DNA of 64,000 nucleotides from Camelimonas lactis (lineage in GTDB: Bacteria; Pseudomonadota; Alphaproteobacteria; Rhizobiales; Beijerinckiaceae): assembly GCF_004342915.1 (NCBI RefSeq), contig NZ_SLWL01000012.1, positions 62,001 through 126,000 on the forward strand. The letters run 5' to 3'. Position numbers and translations under genes: made by a program. Of the stretch, positions 17,825 to 26,974 are shown piece by piece (position 1 is the first letter of the stretch; each line of letters starts with the position of its first letter). The notes below the pieces were generated by a model. It saw only the letters and a list, made by a program, of their open reading frames with translations, did no database searches and was not told the origin of the DNA.

Positions 17825-18858
17825 TGGCCGGCGCAGCCGCAGCCGGTTCGCACGCTGGCGACGACCTGTCCCTGCCGTTCGCGGTGGAGGCGCTGGACGT
17901 GCGCGGTCGCGTCGTCCGGCTCGGGCCGGCGCTCGACGCCGTGCTGGCCCGTCACAATTACCCGCCGGCGGTGTCCCGCGTCGTTGGCGAGGCCATGGCG
18001 CTCACCGTGCTGCTCGGCTCGGCGCTGAAGCTGGAAGGTCGCTTCCAGTTGCAGACCCGCTCGTCCGGGCCGGTCAACATGATTGTCGTGGATTTCGACG
18101 CGCCGGACCGGGTGCGCGCCTGCGCCCGCTTCGACGCGGAGGCGGTGGCGGCGGCCGCCGCCGCCGGCGAAACCGCGACGGGCGCGCTGCTGGGCAACGG
18201 CCATCTGGCCATGACCATTGACCAGGGCAGCCACGCCAGCCGCTATCAGGGCATTGTGCCGCTGGAAGGCCAGAGCCTTGAGGAATGCGCCCACACCTAT
18301 TTCCAGCAGTCGGAGCAGATTCCGACCCTGGTGCGCCTTGCCGTCGGCGAGGAGATGACCTTGCAGTCCCCCAATGGTCGCTACTACCGGGCTGGCGGCC
18401 TGATGGTGCAGTTCATGCCCCATTCGGCCGACCGTTTGCGTCAGGCCGATCTGTCGCCGGGCGACGCCCCCACCGGGCATCAGATCGCCGCCGGGGTTGA
18501 GGACGAGGCGTGGAACGAGGCCCGCCTGCTGGCGGAGACCACCGAGGCGCACGAACTGCTCGATCCCCTGCTGCCCAGCGAGCAGCTGCTGTACCGGCTG
18601 TATCACGAGCGCGGCGTGCGGGTGTTCCCGGCCCAGCCCGTGCGCGAGGCCTGCCAGTGCTCGCGCGAGCGCATCATGGGCATGCTCGGCGGCTTCAGCC
18701 GCCAGGAGCGCGCCGACATGGTGGGCGACGACGGCCGCATCGGCGTGACCTGCGAATTCTGCTCGCGTCACTACGATCTGGACCCGGGACAGGTGGAGGC
18801 GGAGATCGCCGCCGCGGCCCTGGCGGATTCAGACGAAGGCGGCGAACGCGACGCCTGA
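17824..18858 (+). CDS. hslO: Redox-regulated chaperone Hsp33
   Basis: 344 residues. The N-terminal chaperone domain reads from about residue 15 and includes SRVVGEAMALTVLLGSALK and EGRFQLQTRSSGPV. The C-terminal zinc switch has CQC in EACQCSRERI and CEFC in VTCEFCSRHY. Oxidation releases zinc and activates the holdase. It overlaps the argF stop by one base, as is common in Hyphomicrobiales, so it is co-translated with the arginine genes. A terminator follows 25 bases after the stop. Confidence 0.95.
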   Translation: MAGAAAAGSHAGDDLSLPFAVEALDVRGRVVRLGPALDAVLARHNYPPAVSRVVGEAMALTVLLGSALKLEGRFQLQTRSSGPVNMIVVDFDAPDRVRACARFDAEAVAAAAAAGETATGALLGNGHLAMTIDQGSHASRYQGIVPLEGQSLEECAHTYFQQSEQIPTLVRLAVGEEMTLQSPNGRYYRAGGLMVQFMPHSADRLRQADLSPGDAPTGHQIAAGVEDEAWNEARLLAETTEAHELLDPLLPSEQLLYRLYHERGVRVFPAQPVREACQCSRERIMGMLGGFSRQERADMVGDDGRIGVTCEFCSRHYDLDPGQVEAEIAAAALADSDEGGERDA

Positions 18859-18883
18859 TGGCGCGCGGCGGCGGTGGCATTGA

Positions 18884-18917
18884 ACCGGCGTGGCTCCCTG
18901 CCGCGCCGATTTTTTTT
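18884..18917 (+). terminator. Terminator of argD-argF-hslO
   Basis: CGGCG...CGCCG with further GG/CC pairing inside, followed by A and eight T. It lies just after hslO. Confidence 0.65.
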
Positions 18918-19040
18918 GCGTTCTGAGCGGGCCTCCGTGGGGCGTCAGCGCGTCGCGCCCGCGACAGGTCGCGTTGTTTTGCCGTATCCGCCGCCGCGCC
19001 GTCCTCGCGTCGCTCCACGCCACGGCGTGAGGCCAGGCCC

Positions 19041-20189
19041 TCAGGCGCTCATGGCCTGGATCAGCCGGCGGATGAAGGCGGTTCCGTTATCCAGCTCGGC
19101 CAGGGTGATGAACTCGTCGGCCTGGTGGGCCTGGTCGATGGAGCCGGGTCCACAAACCACCGTGGCGACGCCGGCGTTCTGGAAATGCCCGGCCTCGGTG
19201 GCGAAGGACACCGTCGCGGTGTGATTGCGCCCGGCGAGGCGCAGCGCCAGCTGCTCGGCCGCGGAGCCGGGTCTTGGCGCCAGATGCGGCACGGCCACGT
19301 CGCAGATGGTGGCGATGCTGGCGTCCGGGGCGCCCAGGCGCATGCCCGGCAGCACCGAAGTTTCGGCGAAGGCGGCGAGCTCGTCCATCAGGTCGCGGTG
19401 GCTGTGGCCGGGCAGGCCGCGAAACTCCCACAGAAAGCTGCAATCGCGCGCGATGATGTTGCGCGCCGTGCCGCCATGGATCGCGCCGACCTGCAGGGTC
19501 GAGCAGGGCGGATCGAACAGGCCGGTCGGGTCGCCCGCCGTGGCGAACTGTTCCTGCCGGCGCGCCAGCCAGTGGATCAGCTCCGCCGCCGCCATCACCG
19601 CATTGGCGCCATGCGCCGGCTGCGAGGAGTGGCCCTCCTTGCCGGTAATGCGGGTGGTCAGCGACACCACGGATTTGTGGGCGGTGACCACGTCCATTCC
19701 CGTGGGCTCGCCGACGATGGCGACGCCAGGGCGTGGCAGATCTACCCCCATGCGCGCCACGGCGTCGACCACGCCAAGGCAGGAAACCTCTTCGTCATAG
19801 GACAGCAGGATGTGGATGGGCGTCGTCAGCCGGGCGGCGCGCATCTCGGGAACCAGCGCCAGCACGATGGCGACGAAGCCCTTCATGTCCACGGCGCCGC
19901 GTCCATAGGCGCGCCCGTCAGCCACCCGCAGCCGCCAGGGATCGTCGCTCCACGCCTGGCCGGCCACGGGCACCACGTCCGTATGACCTGACAGCAGCAC
20001 GCCGCCATCCTGCGCGGGGCCAATGCTGGCGAACAGCGCGGCCTTGTCGCCGGTTGCATCGGGGATGCGCACGGAAGCGACGCCCAGCTGCGTCAGCCAG
20101 GCTTCGACAAAGGCGATGAGCTCCAGGTTGGAGCGGTGGCTCTCCGTATTGAAGGCGACCAGTCGCTCCAGCATGGCGAGAGGCGTCAC
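19041..20189 (-). CDS. argE: Acetylornithine deacetylase
   Basis: 382 residues, M20 metallopeptidase family. The di-zinc ligands are in LLSGHTDVVPV and YGRGAVDMKGF, and the catalytic glutamate pair in LSYDEEVSC. GEPTGMDVVTAHKS and GHSSQPAHGANA belong to the dimerisation domain. It hydrolyses N-acetylornithine to ornithine. The GTG at 20189 has AGGAG five bases upstream; an ATG five codons later is possible. It converges on the argD-argF-hslO operon rather than being part of it. Confidence 0.9.
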   Translation of the reverse strand: MTPLAMLERLVAFNTESHRSNLELIAFVEAWLTQLGVASVRIPDATGDKAALFASIGPAQDGGVLLSGHTDVVPVAGQAWSDDPWRLRVADGRAYGRGAVDMKGFVAIVLALVPEMRAARLTTPIHILLSYDEEVSCLGVVDAVARMGVDLPRPGVAIVGEPTGMDVVTAHKSVVSLTTRITGKEGHSSQPAHGANAVMAAAELIHWLARRQEQFATAGDPTGLFDPPCSTLQVGAIHGGTARNIIARDCSFLWEFRGLPGHSHRDLMDELAAFAETSVLPGMRLGAPDASIATICDVAVPHLAPRPGSAAEQLALRLAGRNHTATVSFATEAGHFQNAGVATVVCGPGSIDQAHQADEFITLAELDNGTAFIRRLIQAMSA

Positions 20190-20341
20190 ATTGGCTCCTG
20201 ATGGTTCCAGCGCGTCCGTCCGTCCACGGCGCGCCTCGCTTGCCTATCCTGTCCGGCGCGGCCCGCCGGCGCAACCGCGCGCGCGCCGCCATGTCGCCGC
20301 GCAGCCCCGGGCGCGCGCGCCCGGACCCGCGCCCGGACCCT

Positions 20342-20749
20342 TCAGTGGATGACGCGCGCCAGGCCGGCGCGAATGGCGTAGGGGCTGTCCAGCACGAAGG
20401 TGGGAATGGTCACCTCGAAGCGCTCGCCGGCGGCGTCGATCATGGCGTAACTGCCGCTCATCACGCCGTGCGGCGTGCGCAGGGGGCAGCCGCTGGTGTA
20501 GGTGTAGGCGTCGCCCGGCGCGATATGCGGCTGCTCGCCGACAACGCCAGGACCTGTGACAGCTTCCACCGCGCCGTCGCCGTCAACGATACGCCAGGTG
20601 CGGGCGCGCAATTGCACGGGACGTGGGCCATGATTGGCGATCTGCACCGTGTAGGCCCAGAAGTAATCGCCATGCCCCGGTGAGGACTGGTCCTCAAGGA
20701 AGCTGGGCGTCACCGTGACTTCGATGTCGTGAGTCAGTGCCCGGTACAT
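20342..20749 (-). CDS. apaG: ApaG domain protein (Co2+/Mg2+ efflux-associated)
   Basis: 135 residues. A fibronectin-III-like ApaG fold is shown by YFWAYTVQIANHGPRPVQLRAR, WRIVDGDG, VVGEQPHIAPGDAYTYTSGCPL and GVMSGSYAMID, which are all hallmark segments. In E. coli apaG is linked to cobalt and magnesium resistance, but its biochemical role is unresolved. ATG 20749 has GGAG seven bases upstream; the upstream ATG at 20791 is less likely. Confidence 0.93.
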   Translation of the reverse strand: MYRALTHDIEVTVTPSFLEDQSSPGHGDYFWAYTVQIANHGPRPVQLRARTWRIVDGDGAVEAVTGPGVVGEQPHIAPGDAYTYTSGCPLRTPHGVMSGSYAMIDAAGERFEVTIPTFVLDSPYAIRAGLARVIH

Positions 20750-21351
20750 GGCGCTCTCCACTCGCAAACGCACCCTGACAGGAGACGACATGTCCTCGCC
20801 GGGCCATATCGCCTCGCCAGTTCATCCGCCTCACCCGGCCCGGCGGGCCATGATCCCCCACGTTATATCCCCCCGACAAGGCCATGTCCGCCCCTGGGCC
20901 GGCTGGCCCTGGACCGGACGGCGCTTGCCGCGTCCCGGGCAAGGCGGCGGCTCCCGCCGGGGGTGGCCTCCCATCGGCGTCGCCGGCCTCCAGGCCCTGG
21001 GCTCCTGATCGTTGAGGGCCGCCCCGTTCCCAAGAATCGGCGTCCTTCCGCCCGGCGTCAATGGCGCCCGAAGGAGGGACCGGAGCATCGCCATTGTATT
21101 ATCTTGTCCGGGCGGCAAAAGGGGAATAAATTCTTCAACATAAGGGTGTTGCGCCGTGGCCTGTGGATGCCGTGGGTCTGCGTCCGGTTGGCCCGGAAGG
21201 GCCATCCGGGCGCGCCGGCGCATCGGGGAGCGAGACGCCAGAGGGGGCCCTGCAGGGTTCGGACGGGTTTTGAATGTTGCATGGCAGGCGCGCCAGCGGC
21301 GCCGCGCCTGGCGTGATGCATATGCCGGAGGTGTTCAGAGGGAGACGGGCC
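20750..21351. other. Intergenic region between apaG and the S24 regulator
   Basis: About 600 bases, very GC-rich except for an AT-rich patch around 21095-21150 (GTATTATCTTG, GGGGAATAAATTCTTCAACATAAGG). The patch is a candidate promoter zone for the divergent genes. Several short open frames exist on both strands, but none has a ribosome binding site or recognisable sequence. Confidence 0.4.
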
Positions 21352-22026
21352 ATGCTGTCACATCAGCAGATCTGGCAGGCGATTGACGGGCTGGCGAAGC
21401 GTCACGGCCTGTCGGCGTCTGGCCTTGCCCGTCGCGCCGGGCTTGATCCCACCACGTTCAACCGCTCGAAACGCATCGCCGCGGATGGTCGCCTGCGCTG
21501 GCCGTCGACGGAATCAGTCGCCAAGGTGCTCGACGCCACCGGCGCCTCGATCCACGAGTTTCTGGCGCTGGTGGGAGGGGAGGCGCCCGCCGCCAGCGTC
21601 GGGCAGACGCCTCCCGAGCCGGCTTTGCAGCCGGCGCGACCGCGCGGCCTGCCGCTCATCGGCATGGCCCAGGCCGGCCAGGGGGGCTACTACGACGATT
21701 CCGGCTACCCCGTTGGCTCGGGGTTCGACGAGGTGATCTTTCCACGCCCCGGCGACGGCTCCCTGTACGGCCTCAAGGTCGCGGGCGATTCCATGCTGCC
21801 GGTGTATCGCGACGGCGACGTCATCGTCGTCGACCCGGCGGCCACCGTGCACAAGGGGGACCGGGTGGTCGCCCGCACCCGCGACGGCGAGGTCATGGCC
21901 AAGGAACTGGCCGCCCGCACCGCCCGTCTGGTGCGGCTGCGTTCGCTCAATCCCGAACACCCCGAGCGGGAGATCGCGCTGAAAGACCTGGACTGGATCG
22001 CCCGCATCGTCTGGGCGAGCCAGTAA
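21352..22026 (+). CDS. HTH/S24 (LexA-like) transcriptional repressor
   Basis: 224 residues. An N-terminal XRE-like helix-turn-helix (about 6-72, with GLSASGLARRAGLDPTTFNRSKR) is joined to a C-terminal S24 peptidase domain. The self-cleavage dyad is visible: Ser147 in GDSMLP and Lys184 in VMAKEL. The expected Ala-Gly scissile site is at AQAGQ (108-109). This is the CI/LexA-like layout, so RecA-stimulated autocleavage is possible. No phage genes are near, and the family is common as a chromosomal regulator in Hyphomicrobiales. ATG 21352 follows GAGGGAG. Target genes are unknown. Confidence 0.88.
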   Translation: MLSHQQIWQAIDGLAKRHGLSASGLARRAGLDPTTFNRSKRIAADGRLRWPSTESVAKVLDATGASIHEFLALVGGEAPAASVGQTPPEPALQPARPRGLPLIGMAQAGQGGYYDDSGYPVGSGFDEVIFPRPGDGSLYGLKVAGDSMLPVYRDGDVIVVDPAATVHKGDRVVARTRDGEVMAKELAARTARLVRLRSLNPEHPEREIALKDLDWIARIVWASQ

Positions 22027-22097
22027 CGGGCTCCAGGTCATCCCGAAGCTGCGCCAGTCACGGACCAGAATCAGCCAGGCCGTCGGCCTGGCGATGC

Positions 22098-22901
22098 TCA
22101 ACGCCCCCTGAATACGGGCGGGCGCTTCTCGAGGAAGGCGTTGATCGCCTCCTCATTGTCCTCGGTCATCGAGGCCAGGATGTACTGGTCGTTGTCCATG
22201 TGGGCGGTCAGGCGGTTCAGGGCGGTCGCCTGTTCGGTGATGGTGCGTTTCGCCATGCGCATGCCAATCGGCGGCAGGGCGGCGGCCTTCTGCGCCCAGC
22301 GCATCGCCACGTCCAGGGCCTGGCCATCTTCCGCCATGTCGTCAATCAGGCCCCATTCCAGCGCCTGGGGCGCGTAAACGCGCTCGCCGAACAGGATCAG
22401 TTGCTTGGCCCGGGATGGCCCGAGCAGGTTCAGGATGCGGGGCGCGGCGTTCCAGTTGAGGTTCCAGCCGAGGGGGATTTCAGGAAGGCGCATATGGGCG
22501 CCGCGACCGGCGATGCGGAAGTCGCAGGAGGCCGCCAGCGCCAGCGCGCCGCCAAGGCAGAAGCCCTCGATGGCGACAATGGTGACCTGATCGAGGTTCT
22601 CCCACGCCGCGCATGTGGTGGGGGCGAGGCGCAGCAGTTCGCGCTTTTCCAGCAGCGGCGCCGTCCGGCGGGCCTGGTGGTCGGGATCGGCCAGGTCAGC
22701 CCCCGAGGAAAACACCGGATCGCCGGTAAGGATCACCGCGCTGGTATGAAAATCGTCGCGCAACCGCAACGCCGCCTCGCGCAACGCCTCGATGGCTTTC
22801 ACGGACAGGGCGTTGATGCGGTCGCCCCGGCGCAGGGTCACCGTGGCGATGCGGTCCTCAAACGTGACGCTGACCGGCCCGACCTCGAATGGCGTGGACA
22901 T
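22098..22901 (-). CDS. Enoyl-CoA hydratase/isomerase (crotonase) family protein
   Basis: 267 residues with the crotonase fold. The CoA oxyanion-hole segments are GDPVFSSGADL and IEGFCLGGALALAASCDFRIA. The first catalytic glutamate position is kept (MRLPEIPLGW), but the second, normally in a GGTQRL-like loop, is replaced by NLNWNAAP. The exact reaction may therefore differ from classical 2-enoyl-CoA hydration. ATG 22901 follows GGGAGGAAG, an excellent ribosome binding site. It converges with the S24 regulator gene. Confidence 0.85.
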   Translation of the reverse strand: MSTPFEVGPVSVTFEDRIATVTLRRGDRINALSVKAIEALREAALRLRDDFHTSAVILTGDPVFSSGADLADPDHQARRTAPLLEKRELLRLAPTTCAAWENLDQVTIVAIEGFCLGGALALAASCDFRIAGRGAHMRLPEIPLGWNLNWNAAPRILNLLGPSRAKQLILFGERVYAPQALEWGLIDDMAEDGQALDVAMRWAQKAAALPPIGMRMAKRTITEQATALNRLTAHMDNDQYILASMTEDNEEAINAFLEKRPPVFRGR

Positions 22902-23221
22902 GGACTTCCTCCCGTCGCCGCCGTTTCTGGCGGTCTTCCGGGACAGGAGGCTAGCGGAACGCCTTCAATCTGTGCACCCACCTTCAGCTCATGCGGCGCC
23001 TGCGTCGCTGGAAAACGCCTCAGCAGTTCCGGCAAGACTGGCGCGTGCCTTTCCTGGGCGCGCAAGGCCGTCCGTGGCGCGGGGGTAGCCAGAAAACATC
23101 AGGGGCGATCCGTGCGGATCGCCCCTGATAAAGCCCTGGCGGCGCTTGAGCTTTGCAGGCCGCGGATGCGTCGGCATCTATGCGGCCTGGCGTGGCGCAC
23201 GCCGGATGTCTGGAAGGTCGC
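22902..23221. other. Intergenic region holding the FKBP gene terminator
   Basis: 320 bases between the crotonase start and the FKBP gene end, both on the minus strand. The only clear element is the 14-pair hairpin at 23098-23129; the rest must hold the crotonase promoter. No gene is supported. Confidence 0.5.
23098..23129 (-). terminator. Terminator of the FKBP gene
   Basis: ATCAGGGGCGATCC/GGATCGCCCCTGAT gives 14 perfect pairs around a 4-base loop, followed on the minus strand by GTTTTC. It lies 93 bases past the FKBP stop. Confidence 0.75.
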
Positions 23222-23659
23222 TCAGCGGACGCCGAGCAACTCCACGTCGAAAATCAGCGTTGCGTTCGGCGGGATGACGCCGCCGGCGCCGCGCGCGCCA
23301 TAGCCGAGCTCGGCCGGGATGATCAGGATGCGCTTGCCGCCCACTTTCATGCCGGCGACGCCCTCGTCCCAGCCGCGGATCACCTGGCCGCCGCCAAGGC
23401 CGAACTCGAACGGCTGGTTGCGGTCGCGCGAGGAGTCGAACTTCTTGCCCGGCTTGCCGTTGTTATCCAGCCAGCCGGTGTAGTGCACCTTCACCTGCTG
23501 GCCCGCCTTGGCCACGGGGCCGGTTCCCACGACCTCGTCTTTGTATTTCAGGCCGGAGGGAAGGGTGGTGGTCTCGGCGGCGGATACGTTTGCGGTCATG
23601 GCGAGAACTGCTGCTCCTGCAAGAGGGATCAGGGTGCGGGAAATCATCGAACGGAACAT
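23222..23659 (-). CDS. Exported FKBP-type peptidyl-prolyl isomerase
   Basis: 145 residues. A signal peptide ([25 protein letters not shown]) precedes one FKBP domain with [53 protein letters not shown] and [14 protein letters not shown], the full active-site set. It should catalyse proline isomerisation in the periplasm. ATG 23659 has AAGGAAG upstream; an internal ATG four codons on is possible. It lies downstream of lysS on the same strand but after 338 bases. Confidence 0.93.
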   Translation of the reverse strand: MFRSMISRTLIPLAGAAVLAMTANVSAAETTTLPSGLKYKDEVVGTGPVAKAGQQVKVHYTGWLDNNGKPGKKFDSSRDRNQPFEFGLGGGQVIRGWDEGVAGMKVGGKRILIIPAELGYGARGAGGVIPPNATLIFDVELLGVR

Positions 23660-23997
23660 GCCGTGGGCTTCCTTTATGTCTTTTCCAGCGCGGCGGCGCC
23701 TTCGCTGCGCAGGGGCGCCTGGCTGGAAAGCACGTCAAACCAGACAGATAACAAACCCCGCTCAGGGGAACGGCGTTTGCTCTGGCGCGTGCTTCGACGA
23801 AGCGACGGCCAGCGCAGAGATTAGCGGCATCCGTGTCGAAATTGCGATGGCCTGGGGCCCGCGATGGCGACAGAACGGGCCGCCGCCACCGCATGTCCAC
23901 AGCCAGTCGCGGGCGGGCTGCCCTGACAGTCCGAATGAAGGCGCTTTCCAGAGGCGAAGCGGACGCCAGCTCCGCCGTGGAACGCTCCCGCCCGCCG
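23660..23997. other. Intergenic region between lysS and the FKBP gene
   Basis: 338 bases. A small CCCC/GGGG hairpin (23756-23768) followed on the minus strand by TTTGTTATCTG may end lysS transcription. An FKBP promoter must lie here, but no consensus element stands out. Confidence 0.35.
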
Positions 23998-25749
23998 TCA
24001 GCCGGCCTTGCCGGCGGCGCGGGCCGCCAGGAAAGCCTCATGATCGGCGATGAGCTGGCCGTCGAGCCCCTTGCGGATCAGGGCGATCGTCGCCGGGACG
24101 CCCAGAATCGCGGCGAATGAGCCGAAACGCGGCCCGCGCTCCTCGCCGAGCAGGATCTGGTACAGGGCGTTGAACCAGGCGCCCGAAACGCCTGGCCGCT
24201 CCGGCGTCGCGCCCTTGGCCTTGAGGTCCTGATAGTCGGGCACGGTGCGGCCAACCTCATAAACCACATCCTGGATCTGGCCGGCGTCGGCGTTGTCTGG
24301 CAGGGCGGCGAGGCGCTCCGCCAGGTCTTCCAGCGCCTTGCGTTCACTGTCGGACGGCGGGCGATAGGTCTTCGCCGGCTTGACGAAATCCTGGAAGTTA
24401 CGCACCGCGTAGCCCAGCAGGCTGTCGAGGCGCGGGTGGGTTTCCGGCGCGGCGCCGGGCGCGTAGCGCTTCAGGAACTGCCACAGGCCTTCCTTCGTCT
24501 CGGCGTTGGCGACCGCGGCGAGATTGAGCAGCAGGCCGAAAGAAATCTGCGTCGGGCGCGGCGCGTTTTCGCCGGTTTCCGCGCCAGCCTGGGTCACGAC
24601 TTCCGGCGCCGGCGGATTGCCGCCGTGGATATGGTGCACCGGATTGCCGAGGCGCTGCTTCGCGTCCTGCCGCGCATAGGCGTCGAGGAACGACAGGTAT
24701 TCGTCCACGTTGCGCGGAATGACGTCGAAGTGCAGCCGCTTGGCCTCGCGCGGGCGGGCGTACATGAACAGCGCCAGGCTTTCCGGCGCGCCATAGGTCA
24801 GCCACTCCTCGATGGTCAGGCCGTTGCCCTTCGACTTGGAGATCTTCTGCCCCTTTTCGTCGAGGAACAGTTCGTAATTGAAGCCTTCCGGCGGCTGGGC
24901 GCCGAGGGCGCGGGCGATCTGGCCCGACAGCTTCACCGAGTCGATCAGGTCCTTGCCGGCCATTTCGTAATCGACGCCCAGCGCCGTCCAGCGCATGGCC
25001 CAGTCCGGCTTCCATTGCAGCTTGGCGTGGCCATCGAGGGCCGATGTCTCGAAGCGCGCGCCGCTTTCGGGATCGCGCCAGACCAGGGTGGCGCTGTCGG
25101 CCCGCACCTCGTCGATCGGCACCTGCATCACATGGCCGGTGACCGGGTGGATCGGCAGGAATGGCGAATAGGTGCTGGCGCGTTCGGCGCGCAACGACGG
25201 CAGCATCACCTTCATCACCGCGTCATAGCGCGCCAGCACCAGGCGCAGCGTGTCGTTGAAACGGCCGGACCTGTAGCACTCCGTCGCCGACAGGAACTCG
25301 TATTCGAAGCCGAAGCTGTCGAGGAAGGCGCGCAGCCGGGCGTTGTTGTGCTGGCCAAAGCTCTCATGCGTGCCGAACGGGTCCGGGACCTGGGTCAGCG
25401 GCTTGTTGAGGTGCTGCGCCAGCAACTCGCCGTTCGGCACGTTGTCCGGCACCTTGCGCAGGCCGTCCATGTCGTCGGAGAAGGCGACGAGGCGCGTCGG
25501 CACGGCGTCATTGGTCAGCAGGCGAAAGGCGTTGCGCACCATGGTGGTGCGGGCCACCTCGCCGAAGGTGCCGATGTGCGGCAGGCCGGAGGGGCCATAG
25601 CCGGTCTCGAAAAGCACGTAACCCTTGTCCTTGCCAGCTTTCACCGCGGCTTCGCGGCGCGCAACGAGCTTGCGCGCTTCTTCGAACGGCCAGGCGGAGG
25701 ACGTCTGGGCGGCCTCCACGAGTTGCGGGTCGAAAGCGGACGTGGTCAT
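23998..25749 (-). CDS. lysS: Lysyl-tRNA synthetase, class I (LysK type)
   Basis: 583 residues. The class I signatures are HIGT (58-61, in [14 protein letters not shown]) and KISKS (302-306). The fold is the archaeal-type class I LysRS, which replaces the usual class II enzyme in many alphaproteobacteria. It charges tRNA-Lys. ATG 25749 was chosen because family homology begins about there; two ATGs upstream in frame have no ribosome binding site. The anticodon-binding C-terminal half is intact. No second lysS is in this window. Confidence 0.93.
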   Translation of the reverse strand: MTTSAFDPQLVEAAQTSSAWPFEEARKLVARREAAVKAGKDKGYVLFETGYGPSGLPHIGTFGEVARTTMVRNAFRLLTNDAVPTRLVAFSDDMDGLRKVPDNVPNGELLAQHLNKPLTQVPDPFGTHESFGQHNNARLRAFLDSFGFEYEFLSATECYRSGRFNDTLRLVLARYDAVMKVMLPSLRAERASTYSPFLPIHPVTGHVMQVPIDEVRADSATLVWRDPESGARFETSALDGHAKLQWKPDWAMRWTALGVDYEMAGKDLIDSVKLSGQIARALGAQPPEGFNYELFLDEKGQKISKSKGNGLTIEEWLTYGAPESLALFMYARPREAKRLHFDVIPRNVDEYLSFLDAYARQDAKQRLGNPVHHIHGGNPPAPEVVTQAGAETGENAPRPTQISFGLLLNLAAVANAETKEGLWQFLKRYAPGAAPETHPRLDSLLGYAVRNFQDFVKPAKTYRPPSDSERKALEDLAERLAALPDNADAGQIQDVVYEVGRTVPDYQDLKAKGATPERPGVSGAWFNALYQILLGEERGPRFGSFAAILGVPATIALIRKGLDGQLIADHEAFLAARAAGKAG

Positions 25750-25987
25750 GGAACTGCGACTCTTTTCAAGATGTTTTGCCGGCATGGGGCCGGCGTCATG
25801 TGGGGCCAGATCCCGGCCACAACGGCGGCGATCTGTCCCCATGCTGCTGAACTGGCGCGTTTTGCCGGAAAACGCCGCAGGCGCCGGCGGCGTCGGCGAT
25901 GTCTTCAATGTGGCCGGCGACGCGCCGCGTCAAGGCTGGGGAGCGTTGGCGGGCGGCGTTGCGAACCGTGGACCGGCGAAAAACTGC

Positions 25988-26959
25988 TCAGAAGAAGCTG
26001 ACAGGAAAATACCGCAGATACAGCTCGTCGTAGCGTCCGTCGCTCCATGTCTGTTGCAGGGCGTAATCGAACGCCCGTTGCAGCGCCGCGTCATTGCGGC
26101 GGACAACGAAGCCGACCCCCTCGCCGAAAAAAGCGTCCGACAGGTAGGGCCCGCCGGTGAAGCCGCAGCAATTGCCGGCGAGGCTGCCGTCCTGCCACAG
26201 CGCCATGCTGAGCCCGTCGCCGAAGACATAGGGAATTTCCCCCGCGCGCAGCCCCGCGCCAGCCGCCGGCAGATCGGCATAGGCCTTCAGCGGCGAGGCG
26301 GGGAAATTGGCCTTCAGCCAGGCTTCATGGGCCGAGCCGGCCACGACGCCAACGGTCTTGCCGGCGAAATCCTTCGCGCCAGGCGTGGGCAAAGCGGCGC
26401 CGTTCTTCACCATGAAACGGCCGGGAAACCGCATGTAGGGCCGGGTGACGGTGAAACGCTCCAGCAGTCGCGGCGTCACCGGAATGGCGGCGATGACCAC
26501 ATCGCCCTTACCGGCGGCCAGGGCGTCGAGCAGCGTGTCGAAACGGCGGGCCTGGATGGTGCAGGCCACGGCGAGCCGGTCGCAGGCGGCCCGGGCCAGA
26601 TCGACGGTGAAGCCGGTGGGCCGGTTGTCGTCGCCGGTGAAGTTCAGCGGCGGGAAGCTGTCGTCGGTGAGAATGCGGATGGTCCCGGCGCCGCTCATGT
26701 CGGGGCGCTCCAGCCGCGTGTTGGGATTGCCGAACATGGGGATGCGCACGGCCGGCCGGGAGCCTGCTGCGGCGGCTTCGGCGGCTGCGGGGCCGGTTGT
26801 GGCGGGCGCCGTGGTCGCGGATCCAGCGGTCGCCGGCGCGGCGAACGCTGGCGCCATCATCAGTGAGGCGGCGGCGAGAAGGACAAGAACAACGGTTGCC
26901 GTCGCAACGATGCGCAAGTTAGGATTGAATATCGTCCGCAACGACGCAACGCTCCTCAT
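25988..26959 (-). CDS. Family 3 extracellular solute-binding protein
   Basis: 323 residues. A hydrophobic N-terminal segment (RIVATATVVLVLLAAASLMMAPAFAA) acts as signal peptide or anchor. An Ala/Thr-rich linker and an SBP_bac_3 domain follow, with IRILTDDSFPPLNF, GFTVDLARAACDRLAV, DVVIAAIPVTPRLLERFTVTRPYM and FAGKTVGVVAGSAHEAWLK. Such proteins bind amino acids or related compounds for ABC import. No permease or ATPase gene is adjacent, which is unusual, so it may be a sensor or partner of a remote transporter. The start (26959) is only 15 bases from the divergent glycosyltransferase start. Confidence 0.82.
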   Translation of the reverse strand: MRSVASLRTIFNPNLRIVATATVVLVLLAAASLMMAPAFAAPATAGSATTAPATTGPAAAEAAAAGSRPAVRIPMFGNPNTRLERPDMSGAGTIRILTDDSFPPLNFTGDDNRPTGFTVDLARAACDRLAVACTIQARRFDTLLDALAAGKGDVVIAAIPVTPRLLERFTVTRPYMRFPGRFMVKNGAALPTPGAKDFAGKTVGVVAGSAHEAWLKANFPASPLKAYADLPAAGAGLRAGEIPYVFGDGLSMALWQDGSLAGNCCGFTGGPYLSDAFFGEGVGFVVRRNDAALQRAFDYALQQTWSDGRYDELYLRYFPVSFF

Positions 26960-26974
26960 CCGGTCCGGTGCTCC

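Noticed and set aside
21352-22026. Prophage repressor indicating an integrated phage
   Set aside because: The CI/LexA-like architecture alone is not enough: no integrase, structural phage genes or attachment repeats lie nearby.
24436-26001. A 521-codon open frame antisense to lysS
   Set aside because: It lies over a conserved synthetase gene, has Arg/Gly/Ala-rich sequence without domains, and arises from third-position GC bias. Similar long antisense frames over phoU-phoB (12131-13828), icd (32348-33916) and trmJ (35074-36903) were rejected for the same reason.
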